From assembly GCA_021531385.1 (NCBI GenBank), contig JAFBIR010000004.1:1-64000 (forward strand): 64,000 bases of DNA. Direction: 5' to 3'. This DNA is from Parabacteroides distasonis (GTDB lineage: Bacteria > Bacteroidota > Bacteroidia > Bacteroidales > Tannerellaceae). Both the position numbers and the translations under genes were made by a program. The notes under the pieces are model-generated. The model was not told the DNA's origin. It did not search any database and was given only the letters and a program-made list of their open reading frames with translations. Of the stretch, positions 10,222 to 19,500 are shown one piece after another. Every line of letters begins with the position of its first letter. The first letter of the stretch is position 1.

Positions 10222-10414
10222 GTCACACAAAAAACGGAGGAAAGCCCTGCTTCGTTGGCTATCCCAAAGGGATTGTTCAGAAACCAGGGCAGGTGATTCG
10301 TTGGCAGAGGTAGCCTCTTGGAAACTACGAAAATAGCCGTACCTTTGCGTTCGAGGAAAACGACTCCTTTGGCGGGCAACAGCTTCCAAGCGATGTCACT
10401 CCGTTTTTTGTGAC
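10222..10414. repeat. 193-bp segment bounded by a near-perfect 16-18 bp inverted repeat
   Basis: The left arm GTCACACAAAAAACGGAG (10222-10239) is the complement of the right arm CTCCGTTTTTTGTGAC (10399-10414) apart from a 2-base insertion. The two arms frame the promoter of the candidate small RNA at 10353. The left arm begins 18 bp after the glnN stop codon, so transcripts reading out of glnN could fold across the whole segment. Function is unknown; a degraded MITE-like insertion is possible. Confidence 0.5.
10318..10347 (+). promoter_or_regulatory. Bacteroidota-type promoter for a small RNA between glnN and rpsA
   Basis: TTG (10318-10320), a 19-bp spacer, then TACCTTTG (10340-10347): a consensus match. 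It points rightward with no open reading frame directly after it, and a strong terminator lies about 170 bp downstream. Confidence 0.6.
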
Positions 10415-10520
10415 TATAAGAACATTTGTTATTAACGCAACTTAGCGCCGGATTATTTATTATGAAAACGTATGCATAACGCATAGCCGTCAGGGCAGAA
10501 CACCTGGCGGCTTATTTTTT
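10353..10520 (+). ncRNA. Candidate small RNA (about 168 nt), family not recognised
   Basis: The interval is bounded by a consensus promoter and a hairpin with T-run terminator, and holds no convincing coding sequence; the only ATG near the end opens a five-codon frame (MKTYA). Internal complementarity is visible: ATGC/GCAT near 10470-10485, and the terminator stem. Size and punctuation would suit a housekeeping or regulatory RNA. I do not recognise the family. It could also be an untranslated leader whose transcription ends before rpsA. Confidence 0.45.
10486..10520 (+). terminator. Intrinsic terminator
   Basis: GCCGTCAGG and CCTGGCGGC pair (one G-T wobble) around an 8-base loop and are followed by TTATTTTTT. 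It ends the candidate small RNA and directly precedes the 22-bp periodic array. Confidence 0.8.
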
Positions 10521-10521
10521 G

Positions 10522-10697
10522 CCAGTTAGGGAAATATTTTTCTCCAGTTAGTCAAAATTCTATGGCCAGTAGCTTCTGTTCCCATGGCTCATAGCCGCAA
10601 ATAATATAGCTCATAGCAATCGAAAACATTGCCCATAGAAAAGCAAAACATTGCCCATAAAAAATTTTTTCATTGCCCATAGTTTTTCAAAACGACG
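10522..10697. repeat. Eight-unit array with exact 22-bp period upstream of rpsA
   Basis: A short core recurs at 10522, 10544, 10566, 10588, 10610, 10632, 10654 and 10676, always 22 bp apart. The first three cores read CCAGTTAG, CCAGTTAG and CCAGTAGC; the next two CTCATAGC; the last three CCCATAGA, CCCATAAA and CCCATAGT. The last units also share CATTG before the core. The roughly 14 bases between cores vary and are A/T-rich. It lies between a terminator and the rpsA promoter. No CRISPR-like dyad or cas gene is present. Two helical turns per unit suggests proteins bound along one DNA face. Confidence 0.75.
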
Positions 10698-10819
10698 AGC
10701 AACGTTTTTCAGGGAAAGACAGGCCGCTGGGCAACGTTTGCTCGGCGGGTTTTTTGCGTTTCGGAGGGAGCCAATCGCCTTTTGCACTTTGAAAATGAAA
10801 AAAGTAGGGGGTGATCGGC

Positions 10820-10849
10820 TTGCGGTGAAGAAAAAAAGGATTACCTTTG
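10820..10849 (+). promoter_or_regulatory. Promoter of rpsA
   Basis: TTG, a 19-bp spacer, then TACCTTTG: a consensus Bacteroidota promoter 75 bp before the rpsA start codon. It leaves an untranslated leader of about 70 bases. Confidence 0.75.
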
Positions 10850-10923
10850 CGGCGATTTTTGAGAGATGACAACATAATGTCTAACTTACTAATTAAAACG
10901 AACTAAGTATTAACAATTTAAGA

Positions 10924-12705
10924 ATGGAAAATTTAAAGAACATCCAGCCGGTTGAGGATTTCAACTGGGACTCGTATGAGAATGGCGATTCTTATGGCGA
11001 GAAGAGCAAGGAAGAGCTCGTAAAAACGTATGACGAGACCTTGAACACCGTTAAGGACAAAGAGGTGGTGATGGGTACCGTTACAGCAATGAACAAACGC
11101 GAGGTTGTAGTCAACATCGGCTTCAAGTCTGACGGCGTTGTTCCCATGTCCGAGTTCCGTTATAACCCGGATTTGAAGATTGGCGACGAGGTAGAGGTTT
11201 ACATCGAGAGCCAGGAGGATAAAAAGGGTCAGTTGATCCTGTCACACAAGAAAGCACGCGCTACACGTTCTTGGGATCGTGTGAACGAGGCTTTGGAGAA
11301 AGACGAAGTAATCAAGGGTTACATCAAGTGCCGCACGAAGGGTGGTATGATCGTGGATGTATTTGGTATCGAGGCCTTCTTGCCCGGTTCTCAGATCGAT
11401 GTGAAGCCGATCCGCGACTATGATGTATTCGTTGGTAAGACGATGGAGTTCAAGATCGTCAAGATCAATCAGGAATTCAAGAATGTGGTTGTTTCACACA
11501 AGGCCCTCATCGAGGCTGAGTTGGAGCAGCAGAAGAAAGATATTATCTCTAAGCTGGAGAAGGGCCAGATCTTGGAGGGTACCGTTAAGAACATCACCTC
11601 TTACGGTGTATTTATCGACCTCGGTGGCGTAGATGGTTTGATCCACATCACTGACCTCTCTTGGGGCCGTGTTTCTCATCCGGAGGAGATCGTTAAGCTC
11701 GATCAGAAGATCAACGTGGTTATCCTCGATTTCGACGACGAGAAGAAGCGTATCGCTCTTGGCTTGAAGCAGTTGACTCCGCATCCTTGGGATGCTTTGG
11801 ATCCGAACTTGAAGGTAGGTGACAAGGTGAAGGGTAAGGTAGTCGTTATGGCTGACTACGGTGCATTCATCGAGATCGCTCCGGGCGTTGAGGGCTTGAT
11901 CCACGTATCTGAGATGTCTTGGACACAGCACTTGCGTAGCGCACAAGACTTCATGAAGGTTGGTGATGAGGTTGAGGCTGTGATCTTGACTTTGGATCGT
12001 GAGGAGCGTAAGATGTCTCTCGGTATCAAGCAGCTGAAGGCTGATCCTTGGGAGAACATCGAGGAGCGCTTCCCGGTTGGCTCTCGCCACACCGCTAAGG
12101 TGCGCAACTTCACGAACTTCGGTGTATTCGTTGAGATTGAGGAGGGTGTTGATGGTTTGATCCACATCTCTGACCTCTCTTGGACGAAGAAGATCAAACA
12201 CCCGTCTGAGTTCACGCAGATCGGTGCTGACATCGAGGTACAGGTATTGGAGATCGACAAGGAGAACCGTCGCTTGAGCTTGGGCCACAAGCAATTGGAG
12301 GAGAATCCTTGGGATGTATTCGAGACTATCTTCACCGTTGGTTCTATCCACGAGGGTACGATCATCGAGGTATTGGATAAGGGTGCAGTTGTTTCTTTGC
12401 CGTACGGCGTAGAGGGCTTCGCTACTCCGAAGCACTTGGTGAAGGAGGACGGCTCACAGGCTCAGGTAGATGAGAAGTTGCCGTTCAAGGTGATCGAGTT
12501 CAACAAGGACGCTAAGCGCATCATCCTTTCTCACAGCCGTGTATTCGAGGATGAGCAGAAGGCTGCCTTGAAGGAGAAGAAGGCTAACAAGCGTAACAAC
12601 CGCAAGGATGAGGATGCTCCGGTGATGAGCACGCCGATCGAGAAGACGACTTTGGGCGACATCGAGGAGTTGGCTGCTTTGAAGGAGAAACTTTCTGGTA
12701 AGTAA
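10924..12705 (+). CDS. rpsA: 30S ribosomal protein S1
   Basis: This 593-residue protein is made of six S1 (OB-fold RNA-binding) repeats. The later repeats are clearest, each with a motif like VDGLIHITDLSWGR and a spacing of about 85 residues. S1 helps the ribosome engage mRNA, which matters in Bacteroidota because Shine-Dalgarno sequences are weak. The final ~45 residues are a charged tail. Codon choice looks more uniform than in neighbours (frequent GAG, AAG, GGT), as expected for a highly expressed gene. Its own promoter and terminator make it monocistronic. Confidence 0.97.
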   Translation: MENLKNIQPVEDFNWDSYENGDSYGEKSKEELVKTYDETLNTVKDKEVVMGTVTAMNKREVVVNIGFKSDGVVPMSEFRYNPDLKIGDEVEVYIESQEDKKGQLILSHKKARATRSWDRVNEALEKDEVIKGYIKCRTKGGMIVDVFGIEAFLPGSQIDVKPIRDYDVFVGKTMEFKIVKINQEFKNVVVSHKALIEAELEQQKKDIISKLEKGQILEGTVKNITSYGVFIDLGGVDGLIHITDLSWGRVSHPEEIVKLDQKINVVILDFDDEKKRIALGLKQLTPHPWDALDPNLKVGDKVKGKVVVMADYGAFIEIAPGVEGLIHVSEMSWTQHLRSAQDFMKVGDEVEAVILTLDREERKMSLGIKQLKADPWENIEERFPVGSRHTAKVRNFTNFGVFVEIEEGVDGLIHISDLSWTKKIKHPSEFTQIGADIEVQVLEIDKENRRLSLGHKQLEENPWDVFETIFTVGSIHEGTIIEVLDKGAVVSLPYGVEGFATPKHLVKEDGSQAQVDEKLPFKVIEFNKDAKRIILSHSRVFEDEQKAALKEKKANKRNNRKDEDAPVMSTPIEKTTLGDIEELAALKEKLSGK

Positions 12706-12727
12706 TCACCTCTTTTTCCATAAATAC

Positions 12728-12765
12728 AAAAAACGGTAGTCGGGTTTTCTCGGCTACCGTTTTTT
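12728..12765 (+). terminator. Terminator of rpsA
   Basis: AAAAAACGGTAG and CTACCGTTTTTT form a symmetric stem with flanking A and T runs, so it may work in both directions. Confidence 0.85.
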
Positions 12766-12784
12766 ATATGGTCGGGAGGCAACC

Positions 12785-12823
12785 AAAGAAAAAGGAGATA
12801 ACCGTCTGTTCAGTTATCTCCTT
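12785..12823 (-). terminator. Terminator of the small leftward gene at 12846
   Basis: AAGGAGATAAC and GTTATCTCCTT pair. On the minus strand the stem is followed by TTTTTCTTT, so it terminates leftward transcripts. Confidence 0.7.
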
Positions 12824-12845
12824 CTTTACCTCTTACGCCCGTTAG

Positions 12846-13088
12846 TTAAGAGAAACACTCCTCGGTTGCACAAGCCTCGGGAGCATCTGTAATGCCTAAC
12901 ATCTCGTTGATAGCTTTACGTTTCTCCAGATCGGTAAAGTAAGCCTTTACGACCTCGTAGATGTTGAATCCCTCTGTAGAGCCGGCAGCGAGGTGCAGCG
13001 TATCTACCATCTTAACTGTTGCCTTCTTCAGCTCGTCGGGGCTGATTAAATGTAACTCATTTGCGTGAATCAAGCGATTATTTCCCAT
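12846..13088 (-). CDS. Small protein of unknown function (80 residues)
   Basis: I do not recognise the family. The protein is soluble and mostly helical in appearance, with no signal peptide or membrane segment. The tail carries two cysteines (EACATEECFS). The ATG at 13088 is used; the longer frame would begin with a TTG codon three residues earlier. A dedicated terminator and a possible promoter-like TACCTTTC upstream support it as a real stand-alone gene. The segment NIYEVVKAYFTDLEKRKAINEML suggests a helical regulatory or adaptor protein, but that is only an impression. Confidence 0.7.
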   Translation of the reverse strand: MGNNRLIHANELHLISPDELKKATVKMVDTLHLAAGSTEGFNIYEVVKAYFTDLEKRKAINEMLGITDAPEACATEECFS

Positions 13089-13268
13089 GATATACAAATA
13101 TTATTAGGTTATACATATGTTTCTTTCGGATCTAAATCCATGCGAAAGGTACGAATTAGTTTCATAAGTCCATACGTTTTTGTCTATTTTTTCTTCTAAT
13201 CGGTGAATTTCGCCTGTTGGACGGTACTTTTCGCTGCCTTTACGCTATTTTTGCGCCAAAAAACAGGA

Positions 13269-13925
13269 ATGAAGAAGTTAGTTATATTTGATTTGGACGG
13301 TACGTTGCTCGATACGATCGCCGATTTGGCGGCGAGCACGAACCAGGCGTTGCAGGCTTGTGGCTTCCCAACACATGCCGTGAGTGCCTATCGGTATTTC
13401 GTGGGTAACGGTATTATGAAACTTTTTGAGCGGGCTTTACCGGAAGAGGCTCGTACAGCAGAGCAGTTGGCACGCATCCGTGCCCTTTTTGTTCCTTATT
13501 ACGATGCGCACAATGCGGATCACAGTTGTCCCTATCCGGGTATGGTGGCTTTGCTGACCCGTTTGCAGGAGAGCGGCGTGGCGTTAGCGGTCGCTTCCAA
13601 TAAGTACCAGGCGGCGACGGAGAAATTAGTGGCGTATTACTTCCCCGCCATCTCCTTCGTGAAAATCTTGGGGCAGCGTGAGGGGATCCCGACGAAGCCG
13701 GATCCCAGTATCGTGAATGAGATCGTGGCCGCTGCCGGTGTTGCCAAGTCTGATGTATTATATGTAGGCGATTCCAATGTGGATATGCAAACTGCCCAGA
13801 ATGGGGGCGTGGATGCTTGTGGTGTCACTTGGGGCTTCCGTCCCAAGGAGGAGTTAGCCGCTTACCATCCCCTCCTGTTAGCCGAACGGGCCGAGGAGAT
13901 CGCAGAGGTGGTGCTGAAAAATTAG
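13269..13925 (+). CDS. HAD-superfamily phosphatase, phosphoglycolate phosphatase-like
   Basis: A 218-residue HAD hydrolase of the Gph/PGMB type. Motif I is DLDGTLLDT at the N-terminus, motif II is the serine or threonine region around AVASNK, motif III is the lysine in PTKPDP, and motif IV is YVGDSNVDMQ. The helical cap lies at about residues 15-80. Such enzymes dephosphorylate small phosphorylated metabolites such as 2-phosphoglycolate; the substrate is not certain here. The ATG at 13269 directly precedes the HAD motif, so a longer upstream frame starting at 13203 was rejected. Confidence 0.88.
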   Translation: MKKLVIFDLDGTLLDTIADLAASTNQALQACGFPTHAVSAYRYFVGNGIMKLFERALPEEARTAEQLARIRALFVPYYDAHNADHSCPYPGMVALLTRLQESGVALAVASNKYQAATEKLVAYYFPAISFVKILGQREGIPTKPDPSIVNEIVAAAGVAKSDVLYVGDSNVDMQTAQNGGVDACGVTWGFRPKEELAAYHPLLLAERAEEIAEVVLKN

Positions 13926-13946
13926 CCCGGAGGATCCCCCGGGCTA
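13923..13946. other. GC-rich stem-loop between convergent genes
   Basis: TAGCCCGG and CCGGGCTA pair around a short loop. The stem starts at the HAD stop codon and lies 37 bp beyond the end of the leftward operon. It has no T-run, so it is at best a weak or factor-assisted terminator. Confidence 0.4.
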
Positions 13947-13983
13947 TCGCTTGTTGGGGCTTTCCGCCCACGTTGATGCGTTT

Positions 13984-15264
13984 TTACTTCACCTTATAAG
14001 CCATCAGGGCGAAGCCGTGACGGATGTAGAGCACACCGTTGACGATGACCGGGTGTGCCCAGTGCGGACCTACACCCTTGGTGATACGGAACTCGCTCAC
14101 GATGTCGAACTTAGCAGGGTTGGGACGAACCAAGGCAACCGCTCCGCGACGCTCGTCGTAGCAATAGAGCATCCCGTCGGCAGCGATGATGGAACCTTTG
14201 CCCTTACCTCCTTGCCAAGCGGTCTCATAACCTGCGGCTCCCGTGTTCCAATCGATGGCACACCAGTTACCTTGGTTATTGTTGATCCAGTTGGAGCCGT
14301 AGATGGTGCCATTTACCTCTACATAACCACCGTGGTGTGTGTCGAGCACGTCCGTACGCCATACCACAGAGACACTCTTCAGGTCGTCAGCCAGTTGCAG
14401 CATCACACCGTTGATGTTGTAGCCGTGGCAGAAGAAGAGTTTGCCATCCTTGAATATCGGCGTATTGGGGGCGATGTTCGGCCACTTGGCATCCCGATCG
14501 GAGGGACCCCACTCTCCGAATGACCATTCAATCTCGCCACTCTCCGGGTTCACGCCAAAGATGTGCTTGGCTGTAGAGCCGACAATCTGCCGTTTCCCTT
14601 TGTAGTTGATCAGCAACGGAGAGACATAGGCACCGATATCGCCGAAAGATGTTGTCTTCCAGATCAGCTCACCATTCTCCTTGTTGAGGGCTACCATCGT
14701 GGTCTGGTCACCAGCCGGGGTGTAGATCACCTTGTTGTCGAAGACCAATGGGCACTCGGAGGTTCCCCAGTTACCGGTCTTGCGGCCATACACCTTGCCG
14801 GCCTCCACTTTCCAGACAATCTTGCCATCCTGGATGTTGAGGCAAACTACATCGCCTGAACCACTGATTACATAGGCCTTATCGCCGTCGATGGCAGGCG
14901 TGGTACGGGTATCGGGATAGGTATCGTTCCACGGTGCGCTGTAAGCCGTTTGATAAACTTTCTTGCCGTCGAGCGTGTAGGCGGAGAAGATCTCCTGCGT
15001 CTCGTCCTCACTCATACCGGTGATGTAGAGGCGATCGCCTACGATCACGGGGCTGGAGTACCCCTTACCGGCATCCATGGTTTCCCACAACAGTTGCGGA
15101 CCCTCTGCCGGCCACTCTTTCAAGAGACCACTCTCCGGATAGACACCGTTACGCTCCGGACCGCGCCAACCATAAGGCGTTTGTGCCGAAGCTGTTCCAC
15201 ACAAGATGCAGGCGAAGGCTACGCTTAACCCACCTGCTTTCAAGTTGTTCCAATAATTCTTCAT
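13984..15264 (-). CDS. Secreted PQQ-like/BamB-like beta-propeller protein (last gene of the leftward operon)
   Basis: The 426-residue protein has a Sec signal peptide (core about residues 10-26, cleavage after ASA). The body is built of PQQ-type propeller blades, with repeated patterns such as GELIWKTTSFGD, DGKIVWKVEAG and SGEIEWSFGE. It should act in the periplasm or outer membrane. PQQ binding is not implied: the adjacent-cysteine and acidic active-site arrangement of quinoprotein dehydrogenases is not apparent. It is the final gene of a 15-gene transcription unit and lies 23 bp after the glycosyltransferase gene. A scaffold or sensor role in the system is inference. Confidence 0.85.
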   Translation of the reverse strand: MKNYWNNLKAGGLSVAFACILCGTASAQTPYGWRGPERNGVYPESGLLKEWPAEGPQLLWETMDAGKGYSSPVIVGDRLYITGMSEDETQEIFSAYTLDGKKVYQTAYSAPWNDTYPDTRTTPAIDGDKAYVISGSGDVVCLNIQDGKIVWKVEAGKVYGRKTGNWGTSECPLVFDNKVIYTPAGDQTTMVALNKENGELIWKTTSFGDIGAYVSPLLINYKGKRQIVGSTAKHIFGVNPESGEIEWSFGEWGPSDRDAKWPNIAPNTPIFKDGKLFFCHGYNINGVMLQLADDLKSVSVVWRTDVLDTHHGGYVEVNGTIYGSNWINNNQGNWCAIDWNTGAAGYETAWQGGKGKGSIIAADGMLYCYDERRGAVALVRPNPAKFDIVSEFRITKGVGPHWAHPVIVNGVLYIRHGFALMAYKVK

Positions 15265-15287
15265 ACTAAACTCTGTTTATGTGATTT

Positions 15288-16565
15288 CTAATTTGATTCT
15301 TTATTTGTTAGCGACAGATAGAGTTGCTCCAGTTGTTGTGCGAGGGCGACTTCGCTGTAACGATTTTCGGACAGGTGCAGCGCTTCCGCTCGGCATTGCG
15401 CCATGCGTTGTGGATCGGTCAGTAATTGTGCCAAGGCTGCGGCCAACTCTGTAGGCTCGTTGGGGCTATATAGTACCCCTGCCTCGCCTACGATCTCCGG
15501 GAAAGAGCCAGTGGCGGGTTCTACGACAGGGCGACCGGCGGCAAATGCCTCGCAAAGGTACAAGCCGACTCCCTCCTCAAAACGTAGGGGTACGGAAAGT
15601 AGGCTGATCTGTTGGTAGAAGCGGGCGTGCTCCTCCATCTTGTAGCTCTCCTCGATGACTACATCGGTTGCGTAGGGAGCCAACCGTTGGCGCATCTGCT
15701 TCAAGAAGGGCTTGTCGGTAGCCGTGAAGCCACCACCGATGCGAAGGCGCAAACCCGGGATGGTGCCTTGCTGTTTCAATAGCACGAAGGCATCCACCAA
15801 GATGTCCAATCCGTCTGCTTCGTTCATGCGGTAGAAGAAGCCGATGGTTGGCTGTTCGGGATAGCTATCGCAGCGGTATTTCGCCCGCTCCACACCGGGA
15901 TAGATTACCTTCACCGCTTTCAGTTGAGGCAGTCGCTCCGTAATGAGCGATTGATAGAAGTGACTGGTGGTCAGTAGTGCATCCACGTAGCGGCTGTTTG
16001 CTACAATGCCTTGCCATGCCTCTGCCGCGTAGTTCGCTTTCAAGCCGTCGAGCCACACCTCCTCATCTTGCAGGGAGCAAACAATTGGCAGATCCACCGC
16101 TTGCTTGATCTCTTTGGCAATGGCGATCAACAGGCTACTCGACAGGTGGATCACGTCAGGACGTTCCCGCTCCTTGACCCAGTCGATCAGTTGCTTTACC
16201 ATGTCTTGAAACGCCGTGTCCTCGCCCGTGATCATGGCTAACGTCATCTGCTCCATACCCTCTGCGGAGGTGGAGCCGGAGAGCGAAGAGGCCATGTTGA
16301 GCAACCCCTCAGAGGCTGTGAGTCGCTTCAGCCAGTTGGGCATGTGTCGCCCGGGGAAGAGCTTCTGTGCTGCATAGAAGGTGGTGGCGGGGAAGAAGAG
16401 CGGGGTGTCTGCCTGGAAGGTGCGGTGACGCAGCGGCAGGTAGAGCGGCATGATAATTACCTCATGTCCCGCTTTGCGCAAGGCTGTCGCCTGCAAGTTG
16501 TCGCGGAAACAGTTGCCGCAATAGAAGGAGTCGCCCGACCCGGGCACAATAAATAAGATCTTCAT
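15288..16565 (-). CDS. GT4-like glycosyltransferase
   Basis: This 425-residue GT-B glycosyltransferase has an N-terminal Rossmann half (MKILFIVPGSGDSFYCGNC), and the C-terminal donor half carries the glycosyltransferase-1 motif EEGVGLYLCEAFAAGRPVV, including the two conserved glutamates. Cytoplasmic retaining enzymes of this type move a sugar from a nucleotide donor onto a lipid or glycan. Its start overlaps the stop of the permease gene by 4 bp, so translation is coupled. Position in the isoprenoid/redox operon suggests that it glycosylates the operon's lipid product, but no acceptor can be read from sequence. Confidence 0.85.
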   Translation of the reverse strand: MKILFIVPGSGDSFYCGNCFRDNLQATALRKAGHEVIIMPLYLPLRHRTFQADTPLFFPATTFYAAQKLFPGRHMPNWLKRLTASEGLLNMASSLSGSTSAEGMEQMTLAMITGEDTAFQDMVKQLIDWVKERERPDVIHLSSSLLIAIAKEIKQAVDLPIVCSLQDEEVWLDGLKANYAAEAWQGIVANSRYVDALLTTSHFYQSLITERLPQLKAVKVIYPGVERAKYRCDSYPEQPTIGFFYRMNEADGLDILVDAFVLLKQQGTIPGLRLRIGGGFTATDKPFLKQMRQRLAPYATDVVIEESYKMEEHARFYQQISLLSVPLRFEEGVGLYLCEAFAAGRPVVEPATGSFPEIVGEAGVLYSPNEPTELAAALAQLLTDPQRMAQCRAEALHLSENRYSEVALAQQLEQLYLSLTNKESN

Positions 16566-19500
16566 ATCCGATTCGTTTTTGATTCATTGACTTCATGGCG
16601 CACATAGCGCTTGACAAATCCTAAGACGCAGCCGATGAACAGCAGCAGGAACCCTCCGGCCATTAGCCAAAGGGCGATTCCGGCATGGGGGAAGTTCACG
16701 CCTACACTCACCAGCGCTCCCACACTGCCGGCGATCAGGGCATAAAGCGGTACGATGCGGTTTTCCCGATAGAGTAACGTCTCGATCCAGTGGTCAGTGA
16801 AACCTAACATCCGATAGAGCTGGATCTCCTCCCTCCGCATCGCCAAGTTCTTGCGAATGACAATGATAAAGCTGAAGATACCGATCAATAGGCCCAATCC
16901 GCCCAAGGTCATGAAGATGCTAAGGTAGGTGTCGGTCACCTCGTTGAACTGACGCAGGCGGTCGTTGGTGGTGGTGACACGTATGCCGTACTCATGCAGG
17001 GCCTGCTCGATAAGCTGTTTGGCAACTTTCGTTTCCGCCTCAGGTGTCTTGACCAAGAAGAGAGTGCTCCCGCTGGTCTCTGGCCAGATCTCACTGAAGA
17101 GGGTACGATCCATCAAGAGGTTGCCTTGCAAAATGGAGTTGGAGAGCGTGCCGATCAGCCGGATCGCCACGGACTCACCTCGGTCATTGGGGTAATAGAG
17201 GGTGTCGCCCACCTGCCCCATCAGTCCCCAAGTGAGTACGGTTTCATCCACCAAGGCGGGATAGACCTCCCCCTCTTTGCGACAAAGGCGGTCGAAGGTG
17301 GCTGCCCGCTCTTCCGGATAGAGCGATTGCTCGATCTGGAAAGCACTCTCACGCAAGACTTCAATCGGGAAGCCTACGGCGGTAGGTTGTGTCACACGAT
17401 TCAGGTTCAAGCAGCTGGCATCGTCAGCTTCGTAGCGTAAGCCTTGGCAAATCAAGGTCCCGGCAGGGAGATCGCTCAACGCCAATTTGCTGCGCCCCTC
17501 TGCCGTGGAGAGCTCTTGATAGAGCGGTACACGGCTTTCGCCCCACAGGGTGAACCCTCCTGTGCCTGTCTGTATCTGTTCATTATCGGCAAAGCCTTTG
17601 CGATTCAAGCCGACGGCAAATACGATGAACACGCCAATTGCCAATGCCAAATAGGCCCAAAGCGCCTGTTTCCGCTGGGCATGGAGTGTGGCCCACACCA
17701 AGGTGGATTGTCGCAACGGTTGGGTGGCTTCTTGTCGGCGATGTAAAACCTCGGCATAACCCCAGCAGGCTGCCATACCGATCCATCCGGTTCCCAAGAG
17801 CATAAAGAGAGGAACCGATTGCCACCATAGGGCATTGAGTAGCGTAAGCCCTATCGTACCGATTGTCCAGATCAAGCTGAGTAGTTTCGCTTTCGTAGCG
17901 GAAGGAGCGGTAGGGGTAGCAGCGCGTGCAGGCTCTCGTAGAGCTTTCGACAAGCTCCAGCGAAGCAGTCCCAACGTGAGCACCAGGCTGCCCAAGGTTC
18001 CGCCAATGAGCGTAGAGGCTTGGGGATAGACACCAAAGCCGTCGGTTTGGGTTGCTCCTTGCCAGACATTGCCCAACAGCCACATCACCAAGGCGGTGTA
18101 GAGCAATCCTACGCCTATGCCTACAAGCGCGGAGACCGTTACTACCGGACTGGCCTCTTTCCAAAAGAGTGCTACCATCCGTTTGGGGGAGAAGCCTAAG
18201 GCCCGTAGCAGGGCAATCTCCTCCCGACGGCGATAGAGCATCTCTTTCAGCGGATTTAGCATCAAGAGCAGGGCTGACACCCAGATAAAGAAGCCCAATG
18301 CCAAAAAGAGTCCAGCGAAATCCACACCATTACGAGCGGCAAAAAGCCCGGCCTCTCGGGGATGGATCAGTTGTAGCCCGAACTGCTCCGGCTGTAAGCG
18401 GGAGAGGTCTGCTTTTTGCAACCGTAACTGGGTCGCTACGCCATAAGCGTTCCCCCAGCGTTCTGCTACTGCCTCATAGGCAATCAGGGCTTTGGGGGTA
18501 GCCCGATAGTGGTTCCAGTAGTCCTCATCTTCATCGGTAATCCGTTCCATATCAATGGGCAGGTCGCTGTCCCAGTCGGTACAACGTTCCACGTTGGCCA
18601 AGCCGGGGAAGTTGGCACTCAACGTGCTGTCTGCTTGCCACGTGCTCAGTGGCAGGATGCGCCCAACCACCAAAGGCAGTGTGTCGGTCTCTAATTGTTT
18701 CAGCTCCTTGGCGTGGAAATAGCTGATGTGTATCGTATCGCCTACATGGGCGTTCAATCGCTTTGCGCTGTAATCGGAGAGCCAGATCTCCTCTTTTCGC
18801 AAGCGTTGTCCGTCGTATTGATCGACAGCGGTCACGAAAGAATAGGGAATGGAGCGGTCGGCTCGATCGAGGCTATTCGCCAAGTAGGAGAAGAGCCGGT
18901 TAGCCGTGCTATCTCCCGCACAGAGTGTCTCGACTACCTCCTTTTGCAGGAAAATGCGGGAGGAGGAGATCTGTATCTCGCCGTTGGTGCGTTGGGCTTG
19001 CAGGCCGGAGAGGGCCGGTTGCCACGCTTTCGCTACCTCCGATTCGCTCAGCATCCGGTTGCTCATGAGTAGGTTGATGCGTCCCTCCACCCCTAATGCC
19101 TCAGCCAATTCCTGCCGATTGACAAACACATTGAAAGGAATCACCTGTTCGTTGCGCAGGTTGAGGTTGCCTCCCTCTGCTGCAGACAGTGTGCTACCGG
19201 GGGTAAGGCGGAGGCTCGTGGTGTAGTTTTTAGAAACAAAAAGAGAGCCTGAGGGTACCATGCCTGCAGCTGGCAAACGAAGCACCAACTCATCGGCCGG
19301 CCCTAAGTCTAACTCCTTGGTCAAGGCTGGGTTGAGCAGGGCTCTCCCTTTCGGTAGATCTGTGCGATCCACGCCCCAAAGGGTAACCGGCACCAAGCGA
19401 CCGTTGTACGGGACGAATCCCTCGCTTAACAGGACTCCTCGACTACCTGTTTGAAAGGGTTCGGCTTGGAGTAATTGCTCCGATAGGTAACCGTTGCGAG

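Noticed and set aside
10522-10697. CRISPR array
   Set aside because: The 22-bp unit has only a 7-10 bp core, the spacers are about 14 bp, and there is no cas gene or leader.
10651-10869. 72-residue open frame upstream of rpsA
   Set aside because: It crosses the 22-bp array and the rpsA promoter; basic, low-complexity translation typical of non-coding DNA.
13984-15264. PQQ-dependent dehydrogenase
   Set aside because: Propeller blades match, but length is short and the adjacent-cysteine and catalytic acidic arrangement of quinoprotein dehydrogenases is not visible.
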